Positions 61,901-64,000 of a stretch of 64,000 nucleotides of DNA are shown here, in pieces (the stretch's first letter is position 1; each line of letters starts with the position of its first letter). Under the pieces are notes generated by a model that made no database searches, was not told where the DNA came from, and was given only the letters and a program-made list of their open reading frames with translations. The stretch lies in contig CAMWNB010000001.1 of the NCBI GenBank assembly GCA_947175495.1, positions 1-64,000 of the forward strand. The letters are read 5' to 3'. Origin of the DNA: an uncultured Porphyromonadaceae bacterium. GTDB taxonomy: Bacteria; Bacteroidota; Bacteroidia; Bacteroidales; Muribaculaceae. A program made the position numbers and the translations under genes.

Positions 61901-62662
61901 ATGACGCCGCACAAGCTATACGGACTCGTGGGTCGCACGCTCGGCCACTCTTTCTCACGCTCCTATTTCACCGAAAAATTCGAACGTGAGGGCATCGATG
62001 CTTCGTACGTCAACCTTGAGCTGTCCGACATCTCAGAGATAACCGGCATCGTGGCCTCGCGTGGCCTCGCCGGCTTCAATGTCACAGTGCCATACAAGCA
62101 GGCCGTAATGCCGCTGCTCACTGCAGGTCTTGCCCCTTCGGCCGAGGTTGTCGGTGCAGTCAATGTGGTGCGCGTGCTGCCCGACGGGCGCCTGCGCGGC
62201 TACAACACCGACGTTTCCGCCTTTGCCGTTTCGCTGCGTGGACTGCTCTCCGGCAGGCCGATGCCGCGCCGCGCGCTTGTGCTCGGCACCGGAGGCGCCT
62301 CCCGCGCTGTGGTGTCGGCTCTGCGCTCCATGGGCATAAAGCCGCTGCTTGTCAGCCGCGCGGCAGGCCGCGGCGACCTTGCCTATGCCGGCCTCACGCC
62401 GGCCGTCATGGCCGAATGCATGCTCGTGGTCAACACAACTCCCCTGGGCATGTGGCCGCGATGCGACGAGGCCCCCGCCATCCCCTACGACGCCATCACG
62501 CCCGCGCATGCCTGCTTCGACCTCGTCTACAACCCCGACCCCACGCTCTTCATGCGCCTTGCGGCCGCCCGAGGCGCCGCCGTGCGCTCCGGGCTCGAGA
62601 TGCTGCACCTGCAGGCCGAGGAATCCTGGAATATATGGAATAACATATCTGATAATGAATAA
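61901..62662 (+). CDS. aroE: Shikimate dehydrogenase
   Basis: NADPH-dependent reduction of 3-dehydroshikimate in the chorismate pathway. 253 residues with LVGRTLGHSFSRSYF (substrate site Ser pair) at about 8-22, FNVTVPYKQAVM with the catalytic Lys near 66, VNVVRV and GYNTDVSAF near 100, the NADP site VLGTGGASRAVVSALR near 127, NTTPLGMWP near 177, and GLEMLHLQAEESWNIW at the end. Slightly short but complete. Its stop overlaps the next start by eight bases. Confidence 0.93.
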   Translation: MTPHKLYGLVGRTLGHSFSRSYFTEKFEREGIDASYVNLELSDISEITGIVASRGLAGFNVTVPYKQAVMPLLTAGLAPSAEVVGAVNVVRVLPDGRLRGYNTDVSAFAVSLRGLLSGRPMPRRALVLGTGGASRAVVSALRSMGIKPLLVSRAAGRGDLAYAGLTPAVMAECMLVVNTTPLGMWPRCDEAPAIPYDAITPAHACFDLVYNPDPTLFMRLAAARGAAVRSGLEMLHLQAEESWNIWNNISDNE

Positions 62663-63593
62663 AATCATCTACATTGCCATCATTGCCATCATCCTTGTGC
62701 CCTGGGACCGCTTCGGGCTGCCTGTGGTGACGGCCCCCATAGCCCTTCTGGCAGGCTTGATTTTTGCATTCACGTGCAAGAACCCCTATCCCAAGTTCAA
62801 CAAAAAGTGCTCAAAATATCTGCTGCAGGTGGCCGTCGTGTGCCTCGGCTTCGGCATGAACCTCCAGGAGTCGCTGCGCAGCGGCGCCGACGGCATGCTG
62901 TTTTCCGTCGTCAGCGTAGTCTCCGTCATGGCCATGGGCGTTATCCTCGGTTATGCCATGCATCTCAACCGCAAGACCGCCTACCTCATAAGCAGCGGCA
63001 CAGCCATATGCGGCGGCAGCGCCATCGCGGCCGTAGGCCCCGTGCTGCGTGCCGACGAGGACGAGATGGCCGTCAGCCTCGGCGTCATCTTCATTCTCAA
63101 CGCCGTCGCTCTCTTTATCTTCCCTCCGCTGGGCCATTTGCTCGACATGAGCCAGGCGCAGTTCGGCACATGGGCGGCCATCGCCATCCACGACACCTCC
63201 AGCGTGGTGGGAGCCGGCGAGGTCTACGGCGAGGAGGCCCTGCAGATGGCCACGCTCATCAAGCTCACCCGCGCCCTGTGGATTATTCCCCTTGCCTTTG
63301 CCACCATGTTTGTGTTCCGCGACGGCTCCGGCAAGGTGTCCATCCCCTGGTTCATCTTCCTTTTCGTGCTGGCAATGGTGGCCAACACATATCTGCCGAT
63401 GCCCGAATGGCTCACGGCCGCTCTCGTGTGGGTGGCGCGCCGCGGCATGGTGGTGACGCTTTTCCTCATCGGAGCCTCGCTGTCGCTCGCCACTGTCAGG
63501 CAGGTGGGCGTCAAGCCTCTGCTGCTTGCTGTCGCGCTGTGGATTCTCATCGGCGTCAGCTCGCTGCTCGTGGTGCTCAACACCATAGACTGA
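62655..63593 (+). CDS. YeiH/UPF0324-family membrane protein (putative anion exporter)
   Basis: 312 residues with about ten hydrophobic helices. Family-like features: LQVAVVCLGFGMNL near residue 55, SSGTAICGGSAIAAVGPVL near 113, AAIAIHDTSSVVGAG near 178, and RALWIIPLAFATMF near 213. The CGGSA and HDTSSVVGA motifs are characteristic. Members are often annotated as sulfate exporters on limited evidence. The start at 62655 is inside the aroE 3' end; the pair is probably one operon. Confidence 0.85.
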   Translation: MNKIIYIAIIAIILVPWDRFGLPVVTAPIALLAGLIFAFTCKNPYPKFNKKCSKYLLQVAVVCLGFGMNLQESLRSGADGMLFSVVSVVSVMAMGVILGYAMHLNRKTAYLISSGTAICGGSAIAAVGPVLRADEDEMAVSLGVIFILNAVALFIFPPLGHLLDMSQAQFGTWAAIAIHDTSSVVGAGEVYGEEALQMATLIKLTRALWIIPLAFATMFVFRDGSGKVSIPWFIFLFVLAMVANTYLPMPEWLTAALVWVARRGMVVTLFLIGASLSLATVRQVGVKPLLLAVALWILIGVSSLLVVLNTID

Positions 63594-63599
63594 TTGCCG

Positions 63600-64000
63600 G
63601 TGCAGGCGCCCTGGAGCCGCATTCCCGCCGTTCCCGCCGCCATAGGCTTCGCGGGCGGCATCCTGTCGGCCTCTTTCGGCGCCTCCGTGTGGGTGGCTGC
63701 GTTGGCGGCCTGCGTCGGCGCGGCGTTGTGGCTGTGGCGGCCCGCACGCTTCTTCGCATCGCTTCCTGTGGCATTGGCCATAGGTTTCATGGCCGCCGCT
63801 TGCGAGCCCCGCTCCGCCGTCCCCTCCGAGCCTCCGGCGGCCCGCGAGGGACTGCTCAACACCATATACACCTCGCCGCTCGACGGCCCTGCGGCGGCTT
63901 TCGTGGCCACCACCGTTGTGGCCGACAGCCGCTACCTCGCCCCGGCGCTGCGCGACGACTTCCGCGGAGCGGGCATCGCCCACATCCTTGCCCTCAGCGG
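63600..64000 (+). CDS. ComEC/Rec2-like DNA-uptake channel protein, 5' part only
   Basis: Partial gene cut by the window edge. A GTG at 63600, seven bases after the previous stop, opens a frame reading VQAPWSRIPAVPAAIGF. Three hydrophobic helices follow (IGFAGGILSASFGASVW; LAACVGAALWLW; SLPVALAIGFMAAA). At the end RDDFRGAGIAHILALSG matches the start of the Competence domain of ComEC. Normal ComEC has a periplasmic OB-fold domain of well over 100 residues before this point; here only about 50 residues separate the third helix from it, so that domain is missing or much reduced. The start codon is a best guess. Confidence 0.65.
   Translation, partial: MQAPWSRIPAVPAAIGFAGGILSASFGASVWVAALAACVGAALWLWRPARFFASLPVALAIGFMAAACEPRSAVPSEPPAAREGLLNTIYTSPLDGPAAAFVATTVVADSRYLAPALRDDFRGAGIAHILALS

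Overview
The window looks like a chromosomal segment of a Bacteroidales gut bacterium, probably Muribaculaceae-like; the family assignment is an inference. The evidence is a SusC/SusD polysaccharide utilization locus, a hybrid two-component regulator, repeated two-box promoters (TTTG, about 20 bases, TAnnTTTG), outer-membrane lipoproteins with acidic residues after the lipobox Cys, and several secreted proteins ending in Por/T9SS-like sorting domains. Most of the window is visibly GC-rich. A block at about 20.5-24.7 kb is clearly AT-rich.

Layout. 0.1-6.1 kb: a large secreted GLUG-type protein, then a tightly overlapping trio (biotin ligase, SpoU-family RNA methyltransferase, exported S66 LD-carboxypeptidase). 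6.1-6.5 kb: two copies of a 45-bp hairpin element flank a possible 34-residue ORF with its own promoter. 6.5-8.7 kb: pnp on the minus strand. 8.8-14.3 kb: a five-gene coupled operon (MalY/PatB-like aminotransferase, aroA, small membrane protein, metal ABC permease, recQ). 14.4-20.4 kb: DASS anion transporter, LysR regulator, two-part ThrE-type exporter with a 70-residue membrane protein, and a Kup K+ transporter. 20.4-24.7 kb: three glycosyltransferases in an AT-rich island bounded by a 19-bp direct repeat. One carries a G9 tract in its coding sequence. 24.7-25.7 kb: a D-2-hydroxyacid dehydrogenase.

25.8-61.8 kb is one large hemicellulose locus, best read as xyloglucan plus xylan-oligosaccharide utilization. 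Left arm: a GH8 exo-oligoxylanase-like enzyme with a companion protein made of three copies of a binding-like domain, then GH95, GH97 and GH43. Core: GH5 with BACON-like domains, two surface glycan-binding lipoproteins, SusD and SusC, all leftward. An HTCS sensor-regulator is divergent. Right arm: GH31 with a PA14-like insert, GH2, GH3, xylose isomerase and a XylE-like symporter. The set gives surface cleavage, import, periplasmic debranching (fucose, arabinose, galactose, xylose, glucose) and cytosolic entry of xylose. I found no xylulokinase in the window.

The strongest regulatory signal is a shared architecture. The susC, GH31 and GH8 promoters lack a normal -33 box but have AACAT/AACAA exactly 30 bases before TAnnTTTG, with further copies about 21-22 bp apart upstream of susC and GH31. 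In the GH8 promoter that 30-base spacer contains a run of nine G, so it could be phase-variable.

The right end carries aroE, a YeiH-family membrane protein, and the start of a comEC-like gene cut by the window edge. I saw no tRNA, rRNA, CRISPR array, transposase or phage gene.
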